Shown: piece by piece, positions 11,301-20,418 of the stretch
Position numbering within the stretch: the first letter of the stretch is position 1
Layout: the number at the start of each line of letters is the position of its first letter
From: Klebsiella sp. BIGb0138
Lineage (GTDB): Bacteria > Pseudomonadota > Gammaproteobacteria > Enterobacterales > Enterobacteriaceae
Direction of reading: 5' to 3'
Length of the DNA stretch: 64,000 bases
Assembly (NCBI RefSeq): GCF_004342285.1
Contig: NZ_SMCV01000001.1
Span: 496,001 to 560,000, forward strand
Program-made: the position numbers and the translations under genes
Notes under the pieces: model-generated
The model's input: the letters and a program-made list of their open reading frames with translations, nothing else
Databases searched by the model: none
What the model was told of the DNA's origin: nothing

Positions 11301-11386
11301 TCTACACCACGCCGGTGGTCTATCTGTTCTTCGACCGTCTGCGGTTGCGTTTTTCGCGAAAACTCAACCAACCGGTAAGCGAATAA
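8309..11386 (+). CDS. mdtC: RND multidrug efflux transporter subunit MdtC
   Basis: 1025 aa, a full-length RND paralogue of MdtB. The TM4 relay motif is [11 protein letters not shown] (Asp401/Asp402) and the TM10 lysine motif is [15 protein letters not shown] (Lys918/Lys919). Family knowledge: MdtC is the subunit whose conformational cycling carries substrate in the MdtB2C heterotrimer. It starts directly after the mdtB stop and ends one base before mdtD, so all four pump genes are one transcriptional unit with baeSR. Confidence 0.97.
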   Translation: MKFFALFIYRPVATILLSLAITLCGILGFRLLPVAPLPQVDFPVIMISASLPGASPETMASSVATPLERSLGRIAGVSEMTSSSSLGSTRIIMQFDFDRDINGAARDVQAAINAAQSLLPSGMPGRPTYRKANPSDSPIMILTLTSDTYSQGELYDFASTQLAQTIAQIDGVGDVDVGGSSLPAVRVDLNPQALFNQGVSLDAVRTAIDNANVRRPQGALEDPGKRWQVQTNDELKTAAEYQPLIIHYNNSAAVRLGDVANVSDSVQDVRNAGMTNARPAILLMIRKLPEANIIQTVDSIRARLPELQKTIPASIDLQIAQDRSPTIRASLEEVEQTLAIAVALVILVVFLFLRSGRATLIPAVAVPVSLIGTFAAMYLCDFSLNNLSLMALTIATGFVVDDAIVVLENISRHLEAGMKPLQAALQGSREVGFTVLSMSLSLVAVFLPLLLMGGLPGRLLREFAVTLSVAIGISLAVSLTLTPMMCGWLLKSGKPHAPTRNRGFGRLLVTIQGGYGKSLKWVLKHSRITGLVLLATMALSVWLYITIPKTFFPEQDTGVLMGGIQADQSISFQAMRGKLQDFMQIIREDPAVDNVTGFTGGSRVNSGMMFITLKSRDQRHETAQQIIDRLRKKLAKEPGANLFLMAVQDIRVGGRQANASYQYTLLSDDLSALREWEPKIRKALAALPELADVNSDQQDNGAEMDLIYDRDTMSRLGISIQDANNLLNNAFGQRQISTIYQPLNQYKVVMEVDPVYTQDVSALDKMFVINSEGKPIPLAYFAKWQPANAPLSVNHQGLSAASTISFNLPTGKSLSEASDAIDRAMTQLGVPSSVRGSFAGTAQVFQQTMNSQVILIIAAIATVYIVLGILYESYVHPLTILSTLPSAGVGALLALELFGAPFSLIALIGIMLLIGIVKKNAIMMVDFALEAQRNGNLPPEEAIFQACLLRFRPIMMTTLAALFGALPLVLSGGDGSELRQPLGITIVGGLVMSQLLTLYTTPVVYLFFDRLRLRFSRKLNQPVSE

Positions 11387-11387
11387 A

Positions 11388-12803
11388 ATGACAGAACTGC
11401 CCTCCAGCGTCCGCTGGCAATTATGGATAGTGGCTTTCGGCTTCTTTATGCAGTCGCTGGATACCACCATCGTCAATACCGCCCTCCCCTCGATGGCCAA
11501 AAGCCTCGGGGAGAGTCCTCTGCATATGCATATGGTGATCGTCTCCTATGTGCTGACGGTTGCGATCATGCTGCCCGCCAGCGGCTGGCTGGCGGATCGG
11601 GTGGGAGTGCGCAATATCTTTTTTAGCGCCATCATCCTGTTTACCCTCGGCTCGCTGTTTTGTGCCCAGGCCAGCACGCTCGATCAGCTGGTCCTCTCCC
11701 GGGTGTTACAAGGGGTCGGCGGCGCGATGATGGTGCCGGTCGGCCGTCTGACGGTGATGAAAATCGTCCCGCGCTCGCAGTACATGGCGGCGATGACTTT
11801 CGTCACCCTTCCCGGCCAGGTCGGCCCGCTGCTGGGGCCGGCGCTTGGCGGCGTGCTGGTGGAATACGCCTCGTGGCACTGGATCTTTTTGATCAACATT
11901 CCGGTGGGGATTGTCGGCGCCATCGCCACGCTGTGGCTGATGCCGAACTACACCCTGCAAACCCGGCGCTTCGATATGCTGGGTTTTATCCTGCTGGCGG
12001 CGGGGATGGCGACGTTAACCCTCGCGCTCGACGGCAAAAAAGGGCTGGGTATTTCACCCTCGCTGCTTGCGGTTCTGGTCGCGACAGGCGTCGCCTCCAT
12101 TCTGCTGTATCTGTGGTACGCCCGGGATAATGACAACGCGCTGTTCAGCCTGCACCTGTTCCGCAACCGCACCTTCTCCCTCGGGCTGGGCGGCAGCTTC
12201 GCCGGGCGCATCGGCAGCGGCATGCTGCCCTTTATGACCCCGGTCTTCCTGCAGATTGGTCTCGGCTTCACGCCGTTTCACGCCGGCCTGATGATGATCC
12301 CGATGGTGCTCGGCAGCATGGGGATGAAGCGCATTGTGGTGCAGGTGGTGAACCGCTTTGGCTACCGCCGGGTACTGATTGTGGCGACGCTCGGCCTGGC
12401 GGTGGTCAGTCTGCTGTTTATGGTCGTCGCGCTGGCGGGCTGGTACTGGCTGCTGCCGGTGGTGCTGTTTCTGCAGGGTATGGTCAACTCCAGCCGCTTC
12501 TCGTCGATGAATACCCTGACGCTGAAAGATTTGCCGGACGATCTGGCCAGCAGCGGCAACAGCATGCTGTCGATGGTCATGCAGCTGTCGATGAGTATCG
12601 GGGTCACTATTGCCGGTATGCTGCTCGGCATGTTTGGCCAGCAGCATATCAGCGCCGATGCCGCCGCCACCCATCAGGTGTTCCTCTATACCTACCTGAG
12701 CATGGCGGTGATTATTGCGCTGCCGGCCTTCATTTTTTCCCGCGTTCCGGATGATACCGACAGCAATACCGCGATCGCCCGGCATAAAAGGAGTGAGCCG
12801 TGA
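11388..12803 (+). CDS. mdtD: MFS transporter MdtD (DHA2 family, 14 TM)
   Basis: 471 aa major-facilitator protein. The DHA2-type motif [17 protein letters not shown] near residue 25 and the motif-A region GWLADRVG near residue 65 are clear. Motif C is visible as [23 protein letters not shown]. It travels with mdtABC but is not needed for that pump in E. coli, where it has been described as a citrate exporter (IceT). The stop codon TGA overlaps the GTG start of baeS (GTGA), so baeS translation is coupled. Confidence 0.94.
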   Translation: MTELPSSVRWQLWIVAFGFFMQSLDTTIVNTALPSMAKSLGESPLHMHMVIVSYVLTVAIMLPASGWLADRVGVRNIFFSAIILFTLGSLFCAQASTLDQLVLSRVLQGVGGAMMVPVGRLTVMKIVPRSQYMAAMTFVTLPGQVGPLLGPALGGVLVEYASWHWIFLINIPVGIVGAIATLWLMPNYTLQTRRFDMLGFILLAAGMATLTLALDGKKGLGISPSLLAVLVATGVASILLYLWYARDNDNALFSLHLFRNRTFSLGLGGSFAGRIGSGMLPFMTPVFLQIGLGFTPFHAGLMMIPMVLGSMGMKRIVVQVVNRFGYRRVLIVATLGLAVVSLLFMVVALAGWYWLLPVVLFLQGMVNSSRFSSMNTLTLKDLPDDLASSGNSMLSMVMQLSMSIGVTIAGMLLGMFGQQHISADAAATHQVFLYTYLSMAVIIALPAFIFSRVPDDTDSNTAIARHKRSEP

Positions 12804-14287
12804 AGTTTTGGCGTCCCGGTATTACCGGCAAGCTGTTCCTGGCGATTTTCGCCACCTGCATCGTGCTGTTAATCAGCATGCACTGGGCGGTGCGCGTCAG
12901 TTTTGAACGCGGGTTTATCGACTATATCAAACGCGGCAACGAACAGCGGCTGACCATGCTCGGCGATGCGCTGAGCGAACAGTACGCCCTGCACGGCAGC
13001 TGGACATTCCTGCGTAACAACGACCGCTTTATCTTCCAGCTATTAAAAACCTTCGAACGTGATAACGACGATCGCTCCCCCGCCGGACATAGAACCGCCG
13101 GCGGAGGCATGTATAACGGCGGGCCTGGTCCCGATGGCCCTCCGCCGGACGGTCCGCGTGGCCCGGGGCCGGATATGCCGCCGCACGGCTGGCGTACGTT
13201 GTTCTGGGTCGTCGACCAGAAAGGACGCGTGCTGGTGGGGCCGCGTGAGCGGGTACCTGAAGACGGTAGCCGGCGCAATATTGTGGTCAACGGCGTGCAG
13301 GTCGGGGCGGTTATCGCTTCGCCCGTCGAGCGGCTGACGCGCAATACCGATATTAATTTCGACCGTCAGCAGAAGCGTACCAGCTGGCTGATTGTCGCCC
13401 TCGCGACCCTCCTCGCCGCGCTGGCCACGTTCCCGCTGGCCCGCGGCCTGCTGGCGCCGGTGAAACGGCTGGTGGAAGGGACCCATCGCCTGGCGGCGGG
13501 AGACTTCAGTACCCGGGTTACCGCCAGCAGCAGCGATGAGCTAGGCCGCCTGGCACAGGATTTTAACCAGCTTGCCAGCACCCTGGAACGCAACCAGCAG
13601 ATGCGCCGCGATCTGATGGCCGATATTTCCCATGAGCTGCGTACGCCGCTGGCGGTGCTGCGCGGTGAGCTGGAAGCCATCCAGGACGGCGTACGTCAAT
13701 TCACCCCGGACTCCATCACCTCGCTACAGGCGGAGGTGGCGACCCTGACCAAGCTGGTGGACGATCTGCATCAGCTGTCGATGTCCGATGAAGGGGCGCT
13801 GGCCTATCAGAAAACTTCGGTGGATATCATCCCGCTGCTGGAAGTGGCGGCGGGCGCCTTCCGCGAGCGCTTCGCCAACCGCGGGTTGACGATCGGCGTT
13901 TCGCTACCGGAAAACGCCACTATTTTTGGCGACGCCGATCGCCTGATGCAGCTCTTTAACAATCTGCTGGAAAACAGCCTGCGCTATACCGACAGCGGCG
14001 GCCGGCTGCTGATTAGCGCCAGCCACAACGCCCGCCGCTTAATCATCGATTTCGCCGACAGCGGCCCGGGGGTGAGCGACGAGCAGCTGGCACGCCTGTG
14101 TGAACGTTTTTACCGCGCCGAAGGCTCGCGCAACCGCGCCAGCGGCGGCTCCGGGCTGGGGCTGGCGATCTGCGTCAACATCGTCGCCGCCCACGGCGGC
14201 ATCTTACGGGCCGACCATTCGCCTTTTGGCGGGGTTAGCATTAAAGTAGAGTTACCTCTGGAACGTGATACACCGAGAGACGTATGA
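12800..14287 (+). CDS. baeS: Sensor histidine kinase BaeS
   Basis: 495 aa envelope-stress sensor with a GTG start shown by the overlap with the mdtD stop and the conserved N terminus [20 protein letters not shown]. Order: TM1 (about 12-30), periplasmic domain, TM2 (about 193-215), HAMP, dimerisation helix with phospho-accepting His278 in [13 protein letters not shown], and the ATPase domain with NLLENSLRY and GGSGLGLAI. It phosphorylates BaeR in response to indole, flavonoids, zinc and envelope damage in E. coli. It is longer than E. coli BaeS (467 aa) because of a Gly/Pro-rich periplasmic insertion around residues 95-127. The stop overlaps the baeR start (ATGA). Confidence 0.96.
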   Translation: MKFWRPGITGKLFLAIFATCIVLLISMHWAVRVSFERGFIDYIKRGNEQRLTMLGDALSEQYALHGSWTFLRNNDRFIFQLLKTFERDNDDRSPAGHRTAGGGMYNGGPGPDGPPPDGPRGPGPDMPPHGWRTLFWVVDQKGRVLVGPRERVPEDGSRRNIVVNGVQVGAVIASPVERLTRNTDINFDRQQKRTSWLIVALATLLAALATFPLARGLLAPVKRLVEGTHRLAAGDFSTRVTASSSDELGRLAQDFNQLASTLERNQQMRRDLMADISHELRTPLAVLRGELEAIQDGVRQFTPDSITSLQAEVATLTKLVDDLHQLSMSDEGALAYQKTSVDIIPLLEVAAGAFRERFANRGLTIGVSLPENATIFGDADRLMQLFNNLLENSLRYTDSGGRLLISASHNARRLIIDFADSGPGVSDEQLARLCERFYRAEGSRNRASGGSGLGLAICVNIVAAHGGILRADHSPFGGVSIKVELPLERDTPRDV

Positions 14288-15006
14288 GTGAATTACCTGT
14301 TGATGAAAATACGCCACGCATTCTGGTGGTGGAAGATGAACCCAAGCTGGGTCAGCTGCTGCTCGATTATTTGTCCGCGGCAGGTTATGCGCCAACGCTG
14401 ATTGATCACGGCGATCGGGTCCTGCCTTACGTCCGGCAAACTCCGCCGCATCTGATTCTGTTGGATCTGATGCTGCCGGGTACCGATGGCCTGACGCTGT
14501 GCCGGGAGATCCGTCGTTTCTCCGAGGTACCGGTGGTGATGGTGACAGCGAAGATAGAGGAAATCGACCGGCTGCTCGGGCTGGAGATTGGCGCCGACGA
14601 TTATATCTGCAAGCCCTACAGCCCACGTGAAGTCGTCGCGCGGGTGAAAACGATCCTCCGCCGCTGTAAGCCGCGCCGCGATCTGCTGGCGCTGGATGCG
14701 GAAAGCCCGCTGATCGTCGATGAAGGTCGTTTTCAGGCCTCATGGCGCGATAAGCTGTTGGATCTGACCCCCGCCGAGTTTCGCCTGCTGAAGACCCTCT
14801 CGCAGGAGCCGGGTAAGGTTTTCTCGCGCGAACAGCTGCTTAATCATCTCTACGATGATTACCGTGTGGTCACCGACCGGACTATCGATAGCCATATCAA
14901 AAACCTGCGGCGCAAGCTGGAGTCGCTGGACGCCGAGCAGTCCTTTATCCGCGCCGTGTACGGCGTCGGCTATCGCTGGGAAGCAGACGCCTGCCGGCTG
15001 GCTTAA
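14284..15006 (+). CDS. baeR: Response regulator BaeR
   Basis: 240 aa OmpR-family regulator. The receiver domain has phosphorylatable Asp61 in [11 protein letters not shown], followed by a C-terminal winged helix with [17 protein letters not shown]. It activates mdtABCD, acrD and spy in E. coli. It overlaps baeS by 4 nt and is the last gene of the mdtABCD-baeSR operon, so the pump genes and their regulator are co-amplified on induction. Confidence 0.97.
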   Translation: MSELPVDENTPRILVVEDEPKLGQLLLDYLSAAGYAPTLIDHGDRVLPYVRQTPPHLILLDLMLPGTDGLTLCREIRRFSEVPVVMVTAKIEEIDRLLGLEIGADDYICKPYSPREVVARVKTILRRCKPRRDLLALDAESPLIVDEGRFQASWRDKLLDLTPAEFRLLKTLSQEPGKVFSREQLLNHLYDDYRVVTDRTIDSHIKNLRRKLESLDAEQSFIRAVYGVGYRWEADACRLA

Positions 15007-15039
15007 CCCTCCTGCGCCTCCAGGCGCAACAAACTGGCC

Positions 15040-15064
15040 GAAGGGGAAAGGTTTACTCCCCTTC
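15040..15064. other. Hairpin downstream of baeR
   Basis: GAAGGGGA (15040-15047) pairs perfectly with TCCCCTTC (15057-15064) around a 9-base loop. It lies 33 bases after baeR and overlaps the presumed promoter of trhP. No T-run follows, so a Rho-independent terminator is not proven. It may protect the operon 3' end. Confidence 0.4.
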
Positions 15065-15080
15065 GCCACAGCGCTACAAT
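15052..15080 (+). promoter_or_regulatory. Candidate sigma-70 promoter of trhP
   Basis: TACAAT at 15075-15080 (good -10) with TTTACT at 15052-15057 (four of six -35 matches), spacing 17. It would give a 5' leader of about 75 bases ahead of the trhP ATG at 15163. Confidence 0.42.
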
Positions 15081-15162
15081 GCCCGCCCTTAAAGTGGGGA
15101 CACTCCCCCAACTCGCCCCATCAGGTGTGGCGAATCTGACCTGTCATCAGAACGAGAACATC

Positions 15163-16524
15163 ATGTTTAAACCGGAACTCCTTTCCCCGGCGGGAACGCT
15201 GAAAAATATGCGTTACGCTTTCGCCTATGGCGCAGACGCCGTTTATGCTGGCCAGCCGCGCTATTCTCTGCGCGTGCGCAACAATGAATTCAACCACGAA
15301 AACCTGCAGCTGGGCATCAATGAAGCCCATCAGCTGGGGAAAAAGTTCTACGTGGTTGTGAATATCGCGCCGCATAACGCCAAGCTGAAAACCTTCATTC
15401 GCGATCTCAAGCCGGTGGTGGATATGGGGCCGGACGCGCTGATTATGTCCGATCCGGGTTTAATTATGCTGGTGCGGGAAAACTTCCCGGAGATGCAGAT
15501 TCACCTGTCGGTACAGGCCAACGCCGTCAACTGGGCAACGGTCAAATTCTGGCAGCAGATGGGCCTGAGCCGGGTGATTCTCTCCCGCGAACTGTCGCTG
15601 GACGAAATTGGCGAAATCCGCAGCCAGGTCCCGGAGATGGAGCTCGAGATTTTCGTCCACGGCGCGCTGTGCATGGCCTATTCCGGCCGCTGCCTGCTGT
15701 CGGGCTATATCAACAAACGCGACCCGAACCAGGGGACCTGCACCAACGCCTGCCGCTGGGAATATAACGTCCAGGAAGGCAAAGAAGATGACGTCGGCAA
15801 TATCGTCCACCAGCATGAGCCGATTCCGCTCAGGACCATCGAACCCACGCTGGGTATCGGCGCGCCGACCGACCGGGTGTTTATGCTCGAAGAAGCCAAA
15901 CGGCCTGGCGAATACATGACCGCCTTCGAAGATGAGCACGGCACCTACATCATGAACTCCAAAGATCTGCGCGCCATTGCCCACGTCGAGCGGTTGACCC
16001 AGATGGGCGTGCATTCCCTGAAAATCGAAGGCCGCACCAAGTCATTCTACTACTGCGCGCGCACCGCCCAGGTTTACCGCAAAGCGATCGATGACGCCGC
16101 GGCGGGCAAACCGTTTGACGAAAGCCTGCTGCAAACCCTGGAGGGCCTGGCCCACCGCGGCTATACCGAAGGTTTCCTGCGCCGTCATACCCACGATGAC
16201 TACCAGAACTACGAGTACGGCTACTCGCTGTCCGAACGCCAGCAGTTTGTCGGCGAGTTCACCGGCGAGCGCAACGGCACCCTGGCCGCGGTCGCGGTGA
16301 AAAATAAGTTCTCCCTCGGCGACAGCCTCGAGCTGATGACTCCGCAGGGCAACGTCAACTTCACCCTTGAGCATATGGAAAACGCCAAAGGCGAGGTGAT
16401 GCCGGTGGCTCCCGGGGATGGTTACACGGTATGGCTGCCGGTGCCGGAAGAGATGGCGCTGGAGTACGCCCTGCTGATGCGCAACTTTGCCGGTCAGAGC
16501 ATGCGAAACCCACACGGCAATTAG
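15163..16524 (+). CDS. trhP: tRNA 5-hydroxyuridine synthase TrhP (U32 peptidase family, YegQ)
   Basis: 453 aa. Opens with MFKPELLSPAGTLKNMRYAFAYGADAVYAG, the TIM-barrel start of U32-family proteins, and has the conserved cysteine run CMAYSGRCLLSGY and CTNACRW that ligates an iron-sulfur cluster. Despite the U32 peptidase name, YegQ is a prephenate-dependent tRNA U34 hydroxylase that makes the precursor of cmo5U, in parallel with oxygen-dependent TrhO. The ATG at 15163 is chosen because it matches E. coli YegQ; an upstream in-frame ATG at 15079 would add 28 unrelated residues. A C-terminal beta-barrel-like domain follows after about residue 370. Confidence 0.95.
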   Translation: MFKPELLSPAGTLKNMRYAFAYGADAVYAGQPRYSLRVRNNEFNHENLQLGINEAHQLGKKFYVVVNIAPHNAKLKTFIRDLKPVVDMGPDALIMSDPGLIMLVRENFPEMQIHLSVQANAVNWATVKFWQQMGLSRVILSRELSLDEIGEIRSQVPEMELEIFVHGALCMAYSGRCLLSGYINKRDPNQGTCTNACRWEYNVQEGKEDDVGNIVHQHEPIPLRTIEPTLGIGAPTDRVFMLEEAKRPGEYMTAFEDEHGTYIMNSKDLRAIAHVERLTQMGVHSLKIEGRTKSFYYCARTAQVYRKAIDDAAAGKPFDESLLQTLEGLAHRGYTEGFLRRHTHDDYQNYEYGYSLSERQQFVGEFTGERNGTLAAVAVKNKFSLGDSLELMTPQGNVNFTLEHMENAKGEVMPVAPGDGYTVWLPVPEEMALEYALLMRNFAGQSMRNPHGN

Positions 16525-16558
16525 TTTATCAGGGTTATTTTTTCAGGATTCACGGATA

Positions 16559-16601
16559 TTAGAAACGGATCACACACCGCTTCGTTTGGAGCGGGTATCA
16601 T
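16559..16601 (+). promoter_or_regulatory. cyaR promoter with CRP site
   Basis: A -10 box TATCAT at 16596-16601 lies 8 bases before the CyaR 5' end. TCACA (16570-16574) forms the good half of a CRP site whose other half TTAGA (16559-16563) is weak. The centre is about 42 bases upstream of the transcription start, matching the class II CRP activation known for cyaR in E. coli and Salmonella. Confidence 0.6.
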
Positions 16602-16608
16602 CCATCCT

Positions 16609-16695
16609 GCTGAAAAACATAACCCATAAATGCTAGCTGTACCAGGAACCACCTCCTTAGCCTGCGTAATCTCCCTTACGCGGGCTTATTTTTTT
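16609..16695 (+). ncRNA. cyaR: CyaR (RyeE) Hfq-dependent small RNA
   Basis: 87 bases, directly downstream of yegQ as in E. coli. The 5' part GCTGAAAAACATAACCCATA, the seed-containing loop ACCAGGAACCACCTCC, and the terminator stem GCCTGCGTAA...TTACGCGGGC followed by TTATTTTTTT are all present. CyaR represses ompX, nadE, luxS and other mRNAs when cAMP-CRP is active. Compared with the remembered E. coli sequence only compensating terminator-stem changes stand out. Confidence 0.95.
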
Positions 16696-17077
16696 ATTAT
16701 TAACCTATCTACGTCCACCTACTGTCCATGCCTGGATACCGGTTTTGCTTTACCGGGCGCCCTCTTTACAGCGGAGACGCATCCGCGATCGTTACCCTGA
16801 TATTAACCGCCTTTCCCGCTGCTTTTGCTTCCTCCTGCGCGACAAAACCTCCGTTCAGGCGCGGCATGACATGCTTTTTATCCATCATTCATTAGACAGA
16901 TAATTATAATCACCTCAATTAAATGATAATGATAACCATTTGCATTTGTTTAATTAGAGGCATAAACTGCCACTCTTTATTTTTTTAGTGTTTTAAACCG
17001 GTAATTAACCAACCACTGGTTTTTCATCACTAACATTGTTTTATTTTCGATATCTTTTTAAAAAATAAGGAAATTTC
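16696..17077. other. AT-rich intergenic region upstream of the TonB receptor
   Basis: 382 bases with no plausible gene. Base composition falls toward the receptor start, and the last 150 bases contain the Fur-box region and a good ribosome site (AAGGAAATTTC before ATG 17078). The first 200 bases show no structure I recognise. Confidence 0.6.
16925..16943 (+). promoter_or_regulatory. Fur box upstream of the TonB-dependent receptor
   Basis: GATAATGATAACCATTTGC matches the 19-bp Fur consensus GATAATGATAATCATTATC at about 15 of 19 positions, with overlapping AATGATAATGATAA repeats. It lies about 135 bases before the receptor start, indicating iron-repressed expression. Confidence 0.78.
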
Positions 17078-19324
17078 ATGGGAAAACGCGCCTTAATCCT
17101 CACCTTATCTACGTCGGTTTTTACCGGTTCGACGCTTGCAGAGGGAAAAAATGACAATGAAGAAATTATGGTTGTGTCATCTACAGGGACCGCTGAAAAT
17201 ACTCTCTCCGGATCTGCGTTAAACCGATTCAGAGGGATTGCGAATGCAGATATTTTTTCCTCTGAAACATATATCCAGTCAAATAATATGAGAAATGAGG
17301 CGGGTTCGATTGACCCAGGAATCAGGGGACTGCAGGGAGAAGGCCGTGTTCCTGTGTTTATTGACGGCTCGCTGCAGTCGACCCACACGTCAAGAGGCTA
17401 TCAGGGAACCAGCGACAGAACGTATATCGATCCTGATTTAATCAGCAATATCACCATCAGCAAAGGGGCCTCACAGAATAACAATGCCTTTTCATCCGGC
17501 GCCATCGGTGGGGTAATAAATATAAAAACCCTCTCCACGGAGGATATTATCAATCCCGGCAATAACTACGGCTTACTTCTTAAGCTAAGAACGTTCAACA
17601 ATAACAAAAAACCTGATATCCCTGATGATTACGCGGAGCAGAGCTATTATCGGCTGACGGATAAGCCCCGCGGGTATGATTTTAGAAATGGCTCCGCCAC
17701 GCTTGCCTTTGGCTTCAGAGATGATACGGTTGATACCGTGCTGGCCTATAGTAAAAGATCCACCGGGAACTATTTTTCAGGGAAAAATGGCTTTAATAAA
17801 TTCCACGATCCGCTGGTATTTAAAAATGAAGAGGTCGTCAACACTTACTTTGAAAGCGAGTCATTTATTTATAAGCTTGCGATCAACGCGAATGATGATC
17901 ATCACTTCAACCTTGCGTACCGCAACCATCGTCAGCAGGCCGGTGAAACGTTGGCGGCCTACTGGTATAAAAATGCCAATGACCGTGATTTCGAGCCCCT
18001 GCCCGCGGGCGTGGAATCCATGCCGCAATGGAAACCTGGCAGCGCGATTGTGAATGCCTACAGTGCCGGATATACCTATACCCCCGTTGACAACAGGCTG
18101 ATTAACTTAAATCTGAACTACTGGATAACCGATACAAACTTAAAGCAATATAACGGCCTGTGGGCATTGGGAACCAATGCGCAACAATATCTCCACGCCT
18201 ATAGTAACAATAAAAATGGTATAGCCATTGTCAATGAAAGCCAGTTCAACATGCTCACGCTCCGCTACGGGTCGTCAACGCAAAAAGAAAAGCTGGCGCC
18301 AAAATCTGACGGTCTGACCCGGTTTACCGCCTACCCCACCTCGCGGCATGGTGAGAGAAGGGAAAATGCCCTTTTCGTCAACGGGATGATTGAGAGTGGT
18401 CCGCTCCAGGTCAATCTGGGTATTAATTATCATAATTCCGCAGCCCACGATTTTCAGACCCATCAAAGCGTAAAATATCAGGCTAAAGCAGACCTGAGCT
18501 CCGAAATAAGCTATGCGCTGACTCCAGACACAACCGTGTTTGTGAAAGCAGCCAGAAACTACAGAATGCCGAGCCTGTATGAAACCACGGTATCAAATGA
18601 GATTTTCAGCTATAACCCGGCGGACCCGATCGCGCCAGAAGTCTCCCTGCAAAAAGAAGTTGGGGTTAAGATCCATCACCCGGCTTTATTATCCGCGGAG
18701 GATGCTCTTGACCTCTCCCTCTCCTGGTTTAACAGCACGACCAATAACTTTATCTCTCCCGGATTAAAGGATAAAACCGCGGGAATGCCAGCATGGCAGG
18801 ATAACTTCACGTTTATGAATTATGATCAGCTCGATTTATCCGGAATTGACTTTTCGCTTAAATACAACAGCGAACTGTTCTACTCTGCCATTTCCGCAAC
18901 GTTGTATAGCAAAACAGCGGTGTGCTCAAACTACTATGCGCAAAAATATAACACCAGCAACTGTAATACCATGGGCTTCGCCTGGGGATTAACGCCCACA
19001 AGAATTCCCGCCAAACAAAATATCTCTGTGAATCTGGGGAAAAAATTCCGCAATGAAACCGTCGATGCTGGCATCAGATACAGATATCACTCCGCGAAAA
19101 CAAACCCTGCAGGATGGCTTGAAGGAACAGCAGCTAACCCGGTTATCGAAATACCTTCCGGGTACCAGATTGATTTGTATGGAGAATATATTTTAAATAA
19201 AAATGCGACCTTTTTTGCCGCGGTTAATAATGTCACAGATCGGTATGATATCCAGCCCGGAGCGGTTATCAGCATGCCAGATCCCGGCAGAACAGTGATG
19301 CTCGGCGTTGATCTCCGCTTCTGA
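17078..19324 (+). CDS. TonB-dependent outer-membrane receptor, heme/hemoglobin-receptor-like
   Basis: 748 aa. Signal peptide residues 1-21, then a TonB-box-like stretch EEIMVVSS. The plug domain has GIRGLQGEGRVPVFIDG and IGGVINIKT, followed by a 22-strand barrel ending in the terminal Phe (GVDLRF). ARNYRMPSLYE followed by YNPADPIAPEVSLQKEVG resembles the FRAP and NPNL boxes of heme receptors, but siderophore receptors share weaker versions. A Cys pair in CSNYYAQKYNTSNC looks like a surface-loop disulfide. Fur box upstream supports iron control. The gene is visibly AT-richer and uses more AT-ending codons than its neighbours, suggesting horizontal acquisition. No hemophore, TonB or ABC genes are next to it. 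Ligand uncertain. Confidence 0.85.
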   Translation: MGKRALILTLSTSVFTGSTLAEGKNDNEEIMVVSSTGTAENTLSGSALNRFRGIANADIFSSETYIQSNNMRNEAGSIDPGIRGLQGEGRVPVFIDGSLQSTHTSRGYQGTSDRTYIDPDLISNITISKGASQNNNAFSSGAIGGVINIKTLSTEDIINPGNNYGLLLKLRTFNNNKKPDIPDDYAEQSYYRLTDKPRGYDFRNGSATLAFGFRDDTVDTVLAYSKRSTGNYFSGKNGFNKFHDPLVFKNEEVVNTYFESESFIYKLAINANDDHHFNLAYRNHRQQAGETLAAYWYKNANDRDFEPLPAGVESMPQWKPGSAIVNAYSAGYTYTPVDNRLINLNLNYWITDTNLKQYNGLWALGTNAQQYLHAYSNNKNGIAIVNESQFNMLTLRYGSSTQKEKLAPKSDGLTRFTAYPTSRHGERRENALFVNGMIESGPLQVNLGINYHNSAAHDFQTHQSVKYQAKADLSSEISYALTPDTTVFVKAARNYRMPSLYETTVSNEIFSYNPADPIAPEVSLQKEVGVKIHHPALLSAEDALDLSLSWFNSTTNNFISPGLKDKTAGMPAWQDNFTFMNYDQLDLSGIDFSLKYNSELFYSAISATLYSKTAVCSNYYAQKYNTSNCNTMGFAWGLTPTRIPAKQNISVNLGKKFRNETVDAGIRYRYHSAKTNPAGWLEGTAANPVIEIPSGYQIDLYGEYILNKNATFFAAVNNVTDRYDIQPGAVISMPDPGRTVMLGVDLRF

Positions 19325-19349
19325 TCGTTCCCCGCCAGAGGCGTTATTC

Positions 19350-19379
19350 GGCAAGAGGGCGATTTTGCGCCCTCTTGCC
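19350..19379. terminator. Strong hairpin between convergent receptor and carbonic anhydrase genes
   Basis: GGCAAGAGGGCG (19350-19361) pairs perfectly with CGCCCTCTTGCC (19368-19379) around a 6-base loop. It is 25 bases after the receptor stop. The 12-bp stem is terminator-like, though no long T-run follows on either strand. Confidence 0.5.
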
Positions 19380-19442
19380 TGCCGATGATGCGCTATGAAT
19401 ATTTATCTTCAGGTGGCATGCGCGCCGGCTTTGTTACCCGGC

Positions 19443-20183
19443 TCATACCTCGAAGAAGTCGACCTCCCCGCCAGCAAGATGATACATGCTGCCAACAATT
19501 TTGATTTTCCTTTGTTCTTCCAGCTTTCTCAGCACCGGACTATTTTTTCGAATATTTTCGATTGTCAGCTCGACGTTTTTCCGCGCCACGGCATCAACAA
19601 ATTCATCATTACTGCCTTGACGTTCACCGCTGTACTCGGTTTTGGCGATGGCCGGTTTAATTTCATCGAGTAAGCCGGTCAGGTTACCTAATTCGGCATT
19701 ATCGATGGCCCCGCGGACGGCGCCGCAGCGGGTATGCCCCATCACCAGCACCAGTTTCGCGCCGGCGACGGCACAGGCAAACTCCATGCTACCTAACATA
19801 TCGCGGTTGCTGATATTACCCGCTACCCGAGAGTTAAAGGTTTCACCGATCCCCGCATCCAGAATAATTTCTGCCGGCGCGCGCGAGTCGATACAGCTGA
19901 GGATCACCGCCGCCGGGAACTGCCCCGCCAGGCTGCTGCGCTTTTGCTGCAGATAATCGTGCTTAAGCGGGCGGTTTTCCCGGAAGCGCAGATTACCCTG
20001 TTTAAAATGTTCAATTACCGCATCCGGCGTCATACCGTCGCGTTCCTCTTTGCTCAAAGAGGCGGCAAAAGAGATCGTCGGTACCGATAAGGCCGCCAGC
20101 CCGGTGATGGACAGCGCGGAAAGCGCTAACGTTTGCTTCAGAATAGTACGACGTGAAGGTTCGGCTTGTTGGTTCTGTTTCAT
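19443..20183 (-). CDS. Beta-carbonic anhydrase with Tat export signal
   Basis: 246 aa. The N terminus has a twin-arginine motif SRRTILK followed by a hydrophobic stretch and an AxA-like end (about residue 40), so the protein is probably exported folded to the periplasm. The beta-class zinc ligands are present: CIDSR (C-x-D-x-R) and the HTRC of VMGHTRCGAVRGAI. It interconverts CO2 and bicarbonate. Typical cytoplasmic Can/CynT enzymes are about 220 aa and have no leader. It sits between an iron-uptake receptor and a protease inhibitor, both envelope proteins. Its promoter must lie in 20184-20418, which holds nothing else I can identify. Confidence 0.88.
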   Translation of the reverse strand: MKQNQQAEPSRRTILKQTLALSALSITGLAALSVPTISFAASLSKEERDGMTPDAVIEHFKQGNLRFRENRPLKHDYLQQKRSSLAGQFPAAVILSCIDSRAPAEIILDAGIGETFNSRVAGNISNRDMLGSMEFACAVAGAKLVLVMGHTRCGAVRGAIDNAELGNLTGLLDEIKPAIAKTEYSGERQGSNDEFVDAVARKNVELTIENIRKNSPVLRKLEEQRKIKIVGSMYHLAGGEVDFFEV

Positions 20184-20418
20184 AATATCTCTCTATGGAC
20201 CGGGTTATTCAAATTACGCAGATAATCCCCTGGTAAAGAACAACCAAACTAAAACCACACGATATATAGAGAAATATTTTTGCCCTTTGTTTCAATAATG
20301 ACGCTCGCAGGGGCAGGTTGTTAATATGAAGAAGCCTTTTTGAAAAGACAATTAACATAATGCGCACAGTTTAAAAACCGTGCGCGAATAAGATGAGAAG
20401 TAATAGCGTAATGCCGAA

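Noticed and set aside
16696-16900. Possible tRNA or small RNA after CyaR
   Set aside because: No cloverleaf, no terminator and no open frame were visible.
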